The notes under the pieces are model-generated. The model did no database searches. It saw nothing but the letters and a program-made list of their open reading frames with translations, and was not told the DNA's origin. 64,000 nucleotides of DNA from contig CM045770.1 of the NCBI GenBank assembly GCA_025200525.1, forward strand, positions 122,799,429 through 122,863,428, given 5' to 3'. Below are positions 1 to 10,535 of this stretch, one piece after another. The first letter of the stretch is position 1; every line of letters begins with the position of its first letter. Origin of the DNA: Camellia lanceoleosa (lineage: Eukaryota > Streptophyta > Magnoliopsida > Ericales > Theaceae). The position numbers were made by a program, and so were the translations under genes.

Positions 1-15
1 CTTTCTAGATGCATA

Positions 16-540
16 TTGTGGATATCATTAGATTACTATGTACAAGCTAGACCAAGAGATCACTTCTTTCATAACTCCAAGGGGTTGTATTGCTACAAAA
101 TAATGCCTTTTAGCTTGAAGAATGTAGAGGAAACCTTTCAGAGGATGACTACCAGAATGGTTGCCCCTTTGCTCTACAAGACAATGGAGGCATACATTGA
201 TGACATGGTGATCAAGAGCAAGAATGAGTTTGACCATCTCCCGAATTTATCTGAGATGTTCTAAATTTTAAAGACTCACAAGCTAGGTTTGATTGGATTC
301 AAGTGTGTATTTGGCGTGGGATCAGGAAAATTTCTAGGATTCTTGATAACCAACCATGGAATAAAGGTAGATCCCTCACAAATCAAAGAGATTCAAGAGT
401 TGGAAAGACCAAATATCCCCAAAAAAAGTGTAACATCTAGCAGGATTGGCGGCCACACTGAACAGATTTATAAGTTAATCTTCAGATTGTTGCAAATCAT
501 TCTTCTAGGCGTTAAAATCAAAGTTCAGCTAGGATGAAGA
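16..540 (+). pseudogene. Reverse transcriptase fragment (Ty3/gypsy, Tat type)
   Basis: An 82-residue open stretch carries the palm-domain motif YIDDMVIKSK, the catalytic Asp-Asp box of gypsy RT, preceded by MPFSLKN (usually MPFGLKN). After a stop at about 262 a second stretch (289-537) continues with [15 protein letters not shown], the RT thumb/connection motif usually seen as FLG(Y/F)xVxxxGI. The frame is then lost in the middle of the connection. The domain lacks its N-terminal fingers because the window starts inside it. The identity is clear from the motifs; activity is excluded by the stops. Confidence 0.88.
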
Positions 541-960
541 GTGTGATCGCACTCTGGAGGAATTAAAGTAGTATTTGTCCTCAGCTCCACTCTTAGTGAC
601 CCCAATGCCCAGAGAAGAACTCTATTTGTACCTTGTAGCATTTCAACATGCTGTCAATGCGATGCTTGTTCGCACAAAAGGAATACAGTTTTTGCTTATC
701 TTTTATGTGAGCAAAATTTTGCTCAATGTTGAGACAAGATACCTACCATTGGAGAAGCTTGCTTTAGCTTTGATGATGGTGTTCAAAAAATTAGCACATT
801 ACTTTTACGCACATATAATTGTTGTATTGACCGAATTCCCATTGAAAGCATTGCTTGAAAAGGAAGACTTCGTTGGAAGAATCTTGAAATGGGTAGTGGA
901 GTTGGGATAATTTGATGTCAAGTTCCAACCAAGAACAACAATAAAGGCTCAAGCCTTGGC
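541..960 (+). pseudogene. First RNase H domain of the Tat element
   Basis: The open stretch at 575-910 (111 residues) follows RT directly and reads as the RNase H that ends a gypsy RT-RNH block: APLLVTP near the start, FYVSKILLNVETRYLPLEKL (family: YVSK.L...E.RYP..EK) and a C-terminal PLKALLEK. Downstream, around 912-960, QPRTTIKAQALANFIA matches the usual PR..IKGQALADFIAE ending of this domain in Tat elements. Frame changes separate it from RT at about 540 and from the next domain. Confidence 0.82.
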
Positions 961-1365
961 AAACTTCATTGCTAAGTTCTCTCTAGGAATTCATTTGATT
1001 TTCCCCGTTGATTTGACTGAAGAAATCGAGTAAGGGGGTAGGCACCGTGTAAATTACATGGTCTTCAGTCACCTTACAACAAATAGAAGCTTTACCTCAA
1101 ATGGATGAAGTGCGCCATTGAGTTTGGAATTAGTAGTCTTATTTATTCGGTCCAATGACGCATTGCAAGGGGATGAAGAGGTAGTTCGAGCAATAGAGGA
1201 TATAATTGGCAATGAAGTGCCTAAAGGGGATATAGTAGGGCAACCAAGCAAAGGATTTGACAAAAATGGAATGGAGCTCCAACACAACTAGATGACGCGG
1301 ATAAAGAAATAATAGTCATCCCCAATCTGAAGAAATCTTTAGATCCATCAGAATGTTAGAAGTTA

Positions 1366-1790
1366 TTGGTTAGAGTGATGTGGAAGCTATTTGTTGATAG
1401 AGCTTCCAATAGACATGGAGTCAGGCTAGGAGTTGTCCTTATCTTGCAAGATGGCCAAATTGTTGAGCAAGCAATCAGACTTAGATTCCCAACTTCCAAT
1501 AATGAAGCAGAGTACGAAGCTCTTTTAACTGGTCTAAAATCAGCCCTCCATATGAAGGCAACCGAGCTAATAGTATACAGTGACTTCAAGTTGGTGTGGT
1601 CAACCAAGTTTTTGGTAAATACGAGGCAAAATATGACAAAATGGCCAAATACCAAATGTTAGTCAGAGAAAAAATCAAAAAGTTTGAAACAATAAGGGTA
1701 GAGTAGATCAGCAGGGATGAAAACACAAAGGCTGATGAGTTGGCCTGCTTCGCTGCCATGTATGATTCCACAATTCCCAACCTTTATTGA
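1366..1790 (+). pseudogene. Second (archaeal-like) RNase H domain
   Basis: The reading frame at 1366-1662 contains [20 protein letters not shown], where Tat elements usually have FVDGASN..G.G.G..L, then [16 protein letters not shown], a hallmark of the RVT_3-type RNase H that is added to Tat-lineage polyproteins. The catalytic region shows D in FVD and E in NNEAEYEAL, while the Gly normally after FVD is Arg. After a frame break at about 1662 the remains run to roughly 1790, including DENTKADELACFAAM in another frame. Separate from the first RNase H, so the element had the dual arrangement. Confidence 0.85.
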
Positions 1791-1829
1791 TTTAATTCTT
1801 CCCAAGACCCAACATTGTAGTTCCAGTGC

Positions 1830-2830
1830 TTTGCGCGGAGCTATGACTATCTTGGATGGATCCCATCATTATCTTTTTGAAAGATAGGATTCTGCCTATT
1901 GACAAAAAGAAGGAAATAAAATTCGAGCAAAATTAGAGTGCTTTTGACTCTCTCCATAAGGAGCACTGTACAAAAAGTCCTTCACTAGTCCATATTTGAA
2001 ATGTGTCCATCCTAGCAAGGTTAAAGGCTTCTTGTTTGAAATATATGAAGGAATATGTGGAAGTTATGTTGAAAGGAGATCACTAACCTATCGAGCTATT
2101 TTTTGAGGTTATTGGTGGTCGTACGTGCAAACCGATGCCCAAAAATACGTTCAAAAATATGAGAAGTGTCAAAAGTTTGCACATCAAATCCACCAATCGG
2201 CCAAATAACTTCTACCTTTGACAAGTCCTTGACCTTTTGCTTTTGTGGGGTTTGGATACTGTGGGACCTCTTCTAATAACACCGGGCTGACTACTTCACC
2301 AAATAGGTTGAAGTGGAAGCATTTACATCCATCACAAAAAAAGATATGAAAAAATTCGTTTGGCAAAATATTATCACCTAGTTTGGAGTCTAAACTTTGA
2401 TCTTCGATAATGGCACCCAATTCAACGGAAAGATTTTTAGAGGATTTTGTGAAGATTTGAAGATTGGGTTTTATAACTCCATGCTGGCTTATCCTCAGTC
2501 AAATAGCCAGGTAGAAGCTTCAAACACTGTCATCATTGATGGATTAAAGAAATGACTAAAGAAAGCTAAGGGAAAGTAGGTTGTAGAATTATCCCACGTT
2601 TTGTGGGCATACCAAACAACTCCAAGATGGTTGACCGGAGAAATTCCCTTCGCTCTAGCTTATGGCATGGAGGTTGTCATCCCCCTTAGAGATTGGTCTG
2701 CCAACCATAAGAAGTGAAAACTTTGATCTTGACTTGAACGGAGAAGCAATCGCTTTAGAGCTAGACCTTGCCAAAGAAAGCCGACACTAGTTCACATAGC
2801 TACCTATTGACAAGAGATGTCCAACAAGTA
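1830..2830 (+). pseudogene. Integrase catalytic core remnant, multiple frames
   Basis: Short pieces in different frames resemble the gypsy integrase: DTVGPLLITPG near 2257 (usual D.(V/I)GP), DNGTQFNGKIFRGFCEDLKI near 2406 (second Asp of the DDE triad), AYPQSNSQVEASNTVI near 2489 (usual YPQ.NGQ.E..N; the Glu is kept), and [12 protein letters not shown] near 2655 (usual A.G.EAV.P). There are at least four frameshifts or stops in one kilobase. The upstream 960-1365 segment and 1790-1830 show no clear domain. Confidence 0.75.
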
Positions 2831-2837
2831 ACAAATT

Positions 2838-3053
2838 GTGCACCTAAGACAATTCAAGGTGGGAGATTGGGTTCTGTACAAAGTCATGGGTAATACTCTG
2901 ATGCCTAGTGAAGGCAAGCTGGGAGCTAACTGGGAAGGACCTTACAAGATTGTGGGTTTGACTGGAAAATGGGCATACAACTTGGAGGATTTGGATGGTT
3001 ACACTATTCCTAGGCTGTGGAACATTGCCAATTTAAAGTTATTTTATTTCTGA
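2838..3053 (+). pseudogene. Integrase C-terminal domain
   Basis: A 71-residue open stretch with QFKVGDWVLYKV (usual F..GD.V.R), KLGANWEGPYKIVG (usual KL...WEGPY.I) and a final LWNIANLKLFYF (usual W...NLK.YY). This is the SH3-like integrase C-terminus that closes pol in Tat and Athila elements; no chromodomain follows. The stop at 3051-3053 is probably the natural end of pol because the repeat array starts about 150 bp later. Confidence 0.85.
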
Positions 3054-3204
3054 CTTTAATTCTTGTTCTTTTCAATTTTTGGTCATTAATAAAACAAGTA
3101 CAGTTTTTCATTTTAGCATTTTGCAATGTTTATTATTATCTTATTGAACTTTGGTTGGAATTGATTTAGTATGATCAAGAAGAGATTTGGCTGCCCTTCG
3201 TTCA

Positions 3205-3955
3205 AATTAAAAACCTTTGTCGAGCTGGTTTTTGCTCGGGGAAGTAGATTGGAGGATGTTTCCAACTTTAAAAATCTTTGCCAAGTTGATTTTTACTCAG
3301 TGAAGTAGGCTAAAGAAGGTTTCCAACTTCTAGAATATTTGTTGAGTTGGTTTTTTCTCGGTGAAGTAGGTTGGAGGATGTTTCCAACCTTGAAAATCTT
3401 TGTCGAGTTGGTTTTTGCTCGGTGAAGTAGGTTGGAGGATGTTTCCAACCTTGAAAATCTTTGCCGAGCTAGTTTTTGCTCGGTGAAATAGGTTAAAGGA
3501 TGTTTCCAACTTCAAAAATCTTTACTGAGCTGGTTTTTGCTCAGTGAAATATGTTAGAGGATGTTTCCAACTTCTAGAATCTTTGCCGAGCTGGTTTTTG
3601 CTCAACGAAGTAGGTTGGATGATGTGTCCAATTTCAAAAATCTTTGTTGAGCTAATTTTAGCTCAACAAAGTAGGTTGGAGGATGTTTTCAACTTCTATA
3701 ATCTTTGTTAAGCTGGTTTTTGTTAGGTGAAGTAGGTTGGAGGATGTTTCCAACTTTGAAAATCTTTGCCAAGTTGGTTTTTGGTTGGAGAAGTAGATTG
3801 GAGGATGTTTTCAACTTCTAGAATCTTTGCCAAGTTGGTTTTTGCTCGGCGATGTTGGTTAGAGGATGTGTCCAACTTTAAAAATCTTTGTCGAGCTAAT
3901 TTTTGCTCGGCAAAATAAAAAATCTTTGCTGTGCTGGTTTTTGCTTGACAAATCT
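3205..3955 (+). repeat. 61-bp tandem repeat array downstream of Tat pol
   Basis: About 12 imperfect copies of a 61-bp unit. Each has a TTTGCCGAGCTGGTTTTTGC stretch, then TCGGTGAAGTAGG, TTGGAGGATG and TTTCCAACTT. The period is exact over 3361-3544, where GTGAARTAGG starts at 3361, 3422, 3483 and 3544. Two minus-strand open stretches here (3330-3515, 3723-4094) exist only because of the repeat. Such arrays between pol and the 3' LTR are common in Tat/Ogre elements. Confidence 0.92.
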
Positions 3956-4007
3956 CAATTTCGAATCCTGTTAAAGGGTTTTTCAATTGTAGTCTTCTGA
4001 ATTTATT

Positions 4008-4085
4008 TTGACGTATGGATCCCACTTTAAAAATAAACCAAAGTTTAGAAAAAAATCTATTTTTTCCCCAAACCATTTCCAACAC
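4008..4085 (-). repeat. Inverted fragment of a copia LTR start
   Basis: On the minus strand this reads TGTTGGAAATGGTTTGGGG, a run of A, TTTTTTCTAAACTTTGGT, then GTGGGATCCATACG. This closely follows the first roughly 75 bp of the copia 3' LTR that begins at 30176 on the plus strand. The rest of the LTR is not visible. The segment lies between the Tat repeats and the truncated LTR of element A. It could be a separate copia insertion or a rearranged piece of the copia element at 24906. Confidence 0.6.
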
Positions 4086-4154
4086 AAATCGCATATCAAT
4101 ATAATTTACCTATTTTTAAACATCTTATGCCAACACAATGTATACCATATGCAT

Positions 4155-5356
4155 CAGAGTTCAGAAGCATGTATTTATTCAATTTCATAGATGATCATAC
4201 GTGGTACACTCATTAGCGCTAACAGATCAGATACAGAGTATTAAGGGCCATACTTGACCAGTTCCATAAAGGAAACTCTGGTACCACGAACAAATAACAT
4301 ACTTAAGCCATGGTATTGTTACCCTTGGGCGAGGGCCATGAGATCATAGTATTATTACCCCAAGGCAAGGGCCATGAGACCATGGTATTATTACCCCTGG
4401 GCAAGGGCGTTGTGCTCATAGACCACGGTATTTTTACCTCCGGGTAACGGCCACGTGCTAAGTATGCCACGAATACTTTTCATTATATGGACAATAATTC
4501 TTTGATATAGAACATAGCATTTCAGAAAACAGATCATTTCTTGTCATATCATATAGAAAAATACTTAAGCGTAAACATAGCTTTACAAAGTTATTACTCA
4601 CAGACGGCTCCAATAGAAAAACAGATATAACAGACGGATCAGGCGATTTATGGTGTGTGACCTACACAAACACAGAACGAATACATATCGAAACACATAC
4701 CCAGAATTTCTTTAACTTGGTTCTTTCTTATCTTGGTGTGTTTCTTATCCTTATCCTCATTATTATGTCTTAATCATGGCCTACGAATGCCTAAGATGCA
4801 ATGAGGATGCCAAAATATGCCTTAGAACATTTAGTCAAATTTTCAAAAACAGGGCACCTCACTCGAGTGTCACTTCCTACAATCGAGTGAGCCCTTAGGT
4901 CTGCAAAAGTACTGGTTGCATGAATTTTTCGCTCAATGGATGCTTGACGATCGCTTAAGTGGAAGATTGAATAATAGGGTCCTTGCTCAAGCGCAACTCT
5001 TGTCACTTGAGCGGTCTACAAAACTTGCAAAACTTCAAGGATCATGAATTTTATGCTCAAGCTTAGATTTCTTCGCTTGAGCAGAGGCACAAAACAAATG
5101 GTGGTCACTCGAGCGCAACTTTGGTCGCTCAAGCAGAGATGCAGAATTTTGGAATTTTTAGATTGCTCTTCCAAGTTCAAAACTCAATTTCAAATCTACA
5201 AAACACATCATTTTGGGCCCAAAACTTGAGGGAACATATGTAATCTTGTAAAACATGGTGAATTCAAAATCATTTTACAAAATCAAAACCCAAAAGTAAG
5301 TCAATTATTCAAATCAAATTTGAAACTTACATGTCTATGACACGTATACAATGCTA
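4155..5356 (-). repeat. 3' LTR of element A, distal piece
   Basis: Aligns by eye with 22860-24100 of the 5' LTR, sharing ATTTCATAGATGATCATACG, the GGTATTRTTACCC minisatellite, GCTCGAGCG-like motifs and the ending GCAATGCTATG. The counterpart of 22334-22855 is absent, so the outer end is truncated. The piece stops at 5356-5358, where family-B LTR B1 begins, and resumes at 10452 with CTATGAACTC. Confidence 0.88.
4309..4470. repeat. 36-bp minisatellite inside element A LTR (4 copies)
   Basis: Units of about 36 bp with the core GGTATTATTACCC and GGGCAAGGGCCATGAG begin near 4312, 4348, 4384 and 4427. The 5' LTR of the same element has five units (about 23015-23215), so copy number has changed since insertion. 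Confidence 0.85.
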
Positions 5357-7158
5357 TGTAAAAACCGCCCCTGAGAACTCCCGCTCTCCGCGCCAACGAG
5401 GGCGCGAATTCGCTTTGTTTTGAGCTACTACAGTTCGGACTCGTGTCACGGTTCTGAATCTAATCTCACAAAGTGCAATGTGAGACCGATAAATCACCAA
5501 AGAGTCCAAATCCGGCAAATCGTTTTGGAAAACTGATTTTTATAAAGAAGTGCCAAACATGGACTGCTTTGTCAGATACAGAGTCGCCACCTAAATATTT
5601 TGTTTTGGGGGAATTTAGGAAAGCCTGACTTGTGCCTAAGGCCATGTGTTCGTCATCACCAAAGTTGCCTCGGCTCGGGAACTTGGGTACGAGAGGGAAA
5701 GGTCATGCAATGAGCTCCCCGGCTCGCTTGATCAAAGATCGGCCTTTGCTAACATGATATGTTATTTTTGAAAACACATGTGTTCTTATTCCGGTTATTA
5801 ACCTAGAATTACTATGTGATGTGCGCAGCATATAGGTATAGACTAGATCGCCTAAGTTGGAACAAAACATTTCATGTTCGTTTGTTTGAAAATGGTTTAG
5901 AATTGCTACTCGCAAGTAGGCTAAATAGGGGATTTGATGAATTGTTCCAATTCAAGCAATCCAACCTTCATCCACAGGCATTCAGGCAGTTAATCAAATA
6001 AGTAGTTAACCTCATGGCAAGTATGCTAAACATGGCAGCACACACACACATGCAGTATGCTAAAGCATAAACACTCACAGTGTACTCCGAGCCAAAACAA
6101 AGAGCTAGTTAGAAATCATGCATGATCCTAGTTCATGTTAAGATGGCTAATGCAACACATGCGAAAATGCAACTAAGTTAGGCTTAGCTATTCTAAGATG
6201 TCATGTGAAATGCAACTTGATACATGTATTTAACTTGGAATTGAAATACAATGCAGTTAGTATAATGCGCCGAGCCTAGTGTATGCAAAACAAATGAATG
6301 ATGCATGCATGCAAGCATAAGGATGCTAATCGAAACATGCCCTAAAACTAACCATTGTAAGCGGTTAAGTAAAAGGGAGAAAGAAATGGAGGTTGGAAGA
6401 CATGCATAACACACACGCAAGCTTATTACAACATTTGTGCCCTCTCGATGGAGGGTCCGAATAATGAGCTAACTAGCTAATCTAAGTTAATTAAGCTAAT
6501 TATTACAAAACAAGACTAGCTAACTAACAAGCTAACTAATTATGATATTACAACACAAATAAGTAGCTAAACGCATTAACTACTTAGTTACAGATCCAAA
6601 GCATAACTTAGCTAAGGAAAGCAGTAAAAAGAGGTCCTCGGGATGAGGAGTGCATGCATGCCCGGTCGCCTTGTTTGGAAATCCGTCGCGATGTCCCGAT
6701 TTGCCTCTGTTTGCAACTGTTCTCAGAACCTTGCACAAAGCTCCACAAAGCTTCAACTCCACCATGGGAACTTGTAGGAACATGGCCGACCAGTTGTTGA
6801 TGGGGGAGACCACCTGCCAACCACTTTTCTTCGCTTTGACTAGAAAAGTGGTCGGCTAGCTAGTTCTTCTAGTCGGCCGACTAGTTTTGCTGCACTTCTT
6901 CAACTTGCTGCAACAGAGAACAAGAAAGGGCATGGCAATGTATTTGCAAGATATATATGCACAATCACTCCCCTTATCATTTCAATAGCTCAAGGGAGTG
7001 CGGTTCTCGACCCTTGGGCCACCAATCACGCATCTTGATGCACGATGTCCGAGAAGCCAAATTGCATAATTCAATATGAAATGAATGCACACATAAACAC
7101 ATAAAGCCTAGAACTCTATCATGTATGATCAAGAGCGTCGGCGACCGAGAATTGAGGC

Positions 7159-7186
7159 ACGTTTCATCACTTCAAGTATGAAACGT
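7159..7186. other. Conserved bulged hairpin in B1 LTR
   Basis: Arm ACGTTTCAT, bulged C, ACT, loop TCA, AGT, ATGAAACGT: 12 paired bases with one bulge. The same structure recurs at 56971-56998 with a paired change, and in weaker form at 19340-19367. Confidence 0.7.
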
Positions 7187-7224
7187 CCCTCGTTTCTCGT
7201 GTTTGGACTAACACCTAATTCAAA

Positions 7225-8960
7225 CACAATGCAAGCAACAACATGCATAACACAATGCAATGTGACAACATGGCATACGCAATGCAATGTAACATAAGCA
7301 TGCAAAGGATATGGCATACACAATACTAAGAACAACATGGCATACTCAATGCAATGTAACATGGCATACACAATGCTAAGAATATGGCATACACAATGCA
7401 ATGAATGACATAGCATACTCAATGCAATGTAACATAAGCATGCAAACAACATGCAAATAAACATGCTAAGTGGACTTATACCGAATAGCCATGCCCAAAA
7501 CAGTGGCCATAATACCAAAACAAAGGCACAAAAGCATATACAAGCATGCACATGCATTGGCCTATCTACTAGGCCTAAGAGCACAACCCTCAAGAGTGCT
7601 CAAAGAGTGACAAATGCGGAAGTGTAACAATACTAAGTGCACTGAAATAGGGTATAAAATGATGCCAAATCACTCAAGCAATATAAGCATAGCATGTTAA
7701 GATCCTTAAGCATTAAAGCTAGCAAAGAGGGCTACAAAGGGGCCATGCAATACATGGCACAAATGCGTGAACCAACCATGGACAAAGCTCAAATAGGTCT
7801 AAACAAAGACCAAAATATGCTGAAATGAGGGCTCAAATGTCTAGGCATGCAAGCATATGCACTAGGCCATAAACAATGCAATAATGCATAACACTCAAAG
7901 GCACTTAAAGAGTGAATGAAGTGGGAACAGGGCAATGTTACATGCTCTGAAATGTCATGGTAAATGATGCCAAATCATGTACACAACACAAATGAAGCAT
8001 GCTATGGTACCCAAAGCTTGAAGCTAGCATAGGCATTTGTACTACAACTATGCAAAACATGAAGCATATGGTCAAGGCAACCTAGAATAGTCCTAGAACA
8101 TGTCAAAATGAGTCTAAAACATGTATATAAGGAAGCCAAAACAAGCTAGCATGAAGGGCATAAGGCATGATGTGTGTAAGGCAAATAAGGTGGATTACAC
8201 TACACCTACCAAGACCAAGCATGAGATGGCCTCGCCAACAAAAATCAAAGTTATATCATGGCAAAATAACCTAAAAAACGCACTAAAATGATAGCTCGCA
8301 AGCTTAGGCATGAAGGCATACGCAATGGCTTATGTTAAGAGCATAAAACACTTACTCTCCAAAGCATGGAATAAGTGAAAGATGCAAGTGTATGACCACA
8401 CTATATGGACTAAAATTACATTTCAAATGATGCCAAATCATTCAAATAAGCCAGGCAATGCATGTTAGTGGACTTGATACACAAAGCTAACAAGCTATAA
8501 TGCATTATAGCTATACAAAGCATGGCATGCATGACCAAAACAGCACAAATCAGAGCTAGAGCATGCTAAAACATGGACAAAATTTTCTTAGAGTTAAGCC
8601 AAAATCATGCTAGAATGATGATCAAAAGCATGATACACATTGGGCTAGTTCATGGAATTACACTACAAGTGTATGGAGCATGTAAGGGGCCATCAAACCA
8701 AACCGTAATAGAGGTATGACATGGAAAAACATCACCAAGAACATGCTAAAATGGACTCAAAACAAGCTAGAAAGACATGCTACTTCATAAAGCATACAAG
8801 ACTAGTTTGTAAGAAATACACTACAAGTGTATAAAGCATGCAAGAGGTGAAAAAATCAAACCAAAATAGTGGTATGCCATGCCAAAATAACCCCAAATAC
8901 ATGCTAAGATGGGGCCAACATAAGCTTAACAAACATGCTCACACATGAGGCATACAAAAC
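7225..8960. repeat. Diverged internal repeats of B1 LTR, CATGCAATG-rich
   Basis: Between 7225 and 7465 short phrases such as GGCATACACAATGC and GCAATGTAACATAAGC recur irregularly. Between 7580 and 8600 longer units recur, each containing AAATGATGCCAAATCA near 7660, 7960 and 8426. The minus-strand 154-residue open stretch at 7129-7593 comes from this low-complexity sequence. Confidence 0.65.
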
Positions 8961-8977
8961 AAGTATACAAAACACAA

Positions 8978-9056
8978 GGAGAGGGGATGACCCTCTCCTA
9001 TTTGAGACCACAAAACACTATTTCCACCACTGAAATTCCTCTGAGTTTCAGTGGTG
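8978..9056. other. Pair of conserved hairpins in B1 LTR
   Basis: Hairpin 1: GGAGAGGG (8978-8985), loop GATGA, CCCTCTCC (8991-8998). Hairpin 2: CACCACTGAAA (9025-9035), 10-nt loop, TTTCAGTGGTG (9046-9056). Both recur at 59748-59826 with the same spacing and, degraded, at 19950-20030. Confidence 0.85.
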
Positions 9057-9681
9057 AGAAGGCCAAAACAAGGTGATCCCAATAGCTTAAAAGGAAGGTT
9101 CAAAACAAGGCCTAACAAGGCACAAGAGGGGGTAGACTACCCCCAACACAAAAGTGACCTTAAAAAAACATGTTAAGGATTGAAAAATAGAAATTTTTAT
9201 AGTAAAAAGTTAAGCTTAAATCAGAATGCAAATAGGTCCAAAAGCTTAAACCAAAACAAGGGTTTAAAGACTAGTTGACTCACCCTTGAAGAACACCTTC
9301 AAAGCTGCAACTCCAGCACTCTTTTTGAACCAAAACTAGTCCAAAAACTTCAACAACAACTTCAAGGGACCTCAGCTCCAAGAGTATGGTGTTTGAGTGT
9401 GTGTTTGTGTGTTAAAATATGATGAAAATGCACTTTTGAACACAAAAATGAAGAGAAGATGCAAGATAGATACAAATGTGTATGTATAACTCTCAAGCAC
9501 TTTTTGTCTGAACCTGGAGGAGGAGGGGGGAGGTTCTCTCTTATAGAGAACATGCAACAAGCTTGTTGGACAAGCTTTTGGACTAAAGCCATCCCTCCAT
9601 ACACGCGTATGGAGGATGGCTTCTGTGCCTTCCAGCTGGCACAACTGGCTAAAAAATATCTCCAAAAAGGTAATGAAAAGC

Positions 9682-10260
9682 AGCCGACCACTTGAAGTGG
9701 TCGGCTACCATTGAAGTGGTCGGCCGACCACCACAAGTGGTCTCCCAAGACAAAAAGTGGTCGGCCATGGGGGGAGAAGGTCTACAAGATGAAAGCAAGG
9801 CAAGGTGTGGTGGCCGACTGCAAAGGTGGCCCAAAGACCAAGGAGACGGTTGGCGACTGTAAAACTGGGTCAAGCAGAAGAAAAATGGTCTCCAAGGGAA
9901 GAACTAGTCTCCCACCCTTGTACCACCTTCCAAACAAGGAAAACAAGGTTTCTACCAAAAATAAACCAAAAAGGATGCAAGATGAAAGTTCGGAGTCAAG
10001 GCGCTGCGAGAGACTCAAAAACTAGTCTATGGGCATCAAAAGTGGTCTATGACCACAAAAGTGGTCTCTCGGACCACAGTGTCCTTCTAGGCAGAGGCAA
10101 CAAGGCGGGGTTCAAAAACCAAGCCAAACGGAGAACGCAAGGCCCCGAGACAAGGCGCGTCAAGGCTCCGAAAATCGAAAACTAGTCTCCAAGCAGGAAA
10201 AGTGGTCTACAACCACGAAAAGTGGTCTATGACCAGAAGAAGGTGGTCTACAGACCTCCT
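9682..10260. repeat. Array of GTGGTC/GACCAC palindromes in B1 LTR
   Basis: Includes a perfect 11-bp-stem hairpin (9682-9692 with 9696-9706, AGCCGACCACT/AGTGGTCGGCT) and a perfect 16-bp palindrome GTGGTCGGCCGACCAC (9716-9731). AAAGTGGTCT then recurs around 9750, 10040, 10060, 10200 and 10220, usually opposed by GACCAC. It sits 190-770 bp inside the LTR start on the transcribed (minus) strand, probably in U3. Confidence 0.8.
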
Positions 10261-10451
10261 TCTCCCTCTAGGGGAGAGAAAACAAGGTTCGGTCCACAAA
10301 CCGAGCCAAAGCACAAAGAGTTCAGAGGCCCGGAGGCAAGGCTCTCAGCCAAAAACTCCAAAACCTAGAAACGAGCACAACATGCGCAATCACCGAGTGC
10401 TCAATCGATGATGTCTGAGTCTTAAGGTCGGTGAAAAATGGGGTGTCTACA

Positions 10452-10535
10452 CTATGAACTCAAACTTTTCCAAAACATGATCAATTTAGATAAAATGGTG
10501 TAGAATAAGATGAATTCACAAAACTAATTTAGAAC
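10452..10535 (-). repeat. 3' LTR of element A, second piece
   Basis: Matches 24097-24176 of the 5' LTR almost base for base (TCAATTTAGATAAAATGGTG and flanks). It is bounded on the left by B1 and on the right by the AGAAC duplication (10531-10535) of the nested solo LTR. Confidence 0.9.

Larger units (their letters stand above)
1..3960 (+). mobile_element. Ty3/gypsy Tat-lineage retrotransposon, 3' half, degenerate
   Basis: Reading rightwards this holds RT, a classical RNase H, a second RNase H-like domain, an integrase core and an integrase C-terminal domain, then a 61-bp tandem repeat array. An RT with two successive RNase H domains, followed by repeats between pol and the 3' LTR, is typical of the Tat/Ogre branch of Ty3/gypsy. 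The gag, protease and 5' LTR lie left of the window. I could not find an intact 3' LTR; the element appears to end or be replaced at about 3960-4155. Many stops and frame changes show it is dead. Confidence 0.8.
5357..10451 (-). repeat. B1: 5.1-kb solo LTR of an Ogre/Tat-like family
   Basis: Begins TGTAAAAACC and ends GGGTGTCTACA. On the minus strand it starts TGTAGACACCCCATTTTT, the kind of LTR start typical of Ogre/Tat elements, which are known for LTRs of several kilobases. It interrupts the LTR of element A cleanly: GCAATGCTATG on the left and CTATGAACTC on the right join to the uninterrupted sequence at 24089-24107. The flanks repeat CTATG if the left boundary is put at 5359, or CTA if the canonical TG at 5357 is used. 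No coding sequence is credible across 5 kb. Relatives are at 17573-21161, 55285-57063 and 57064-60789. Confidence 0.82.

Noticed and set aside
7129..7593. 154-codon minus-strand frame
   Set aside because: It arises from irregular CATGCAATG repeats in a non-coding LTR and is cysteine- and histidine-rich only because of them.
9362..10411. Several overlapping frames of 70-128 codons on both strands
   Set aside because: They lie in the palindrome-rich U3 of LTR B1, have no recognisable domain and no counterpart in other family-B LTRs.
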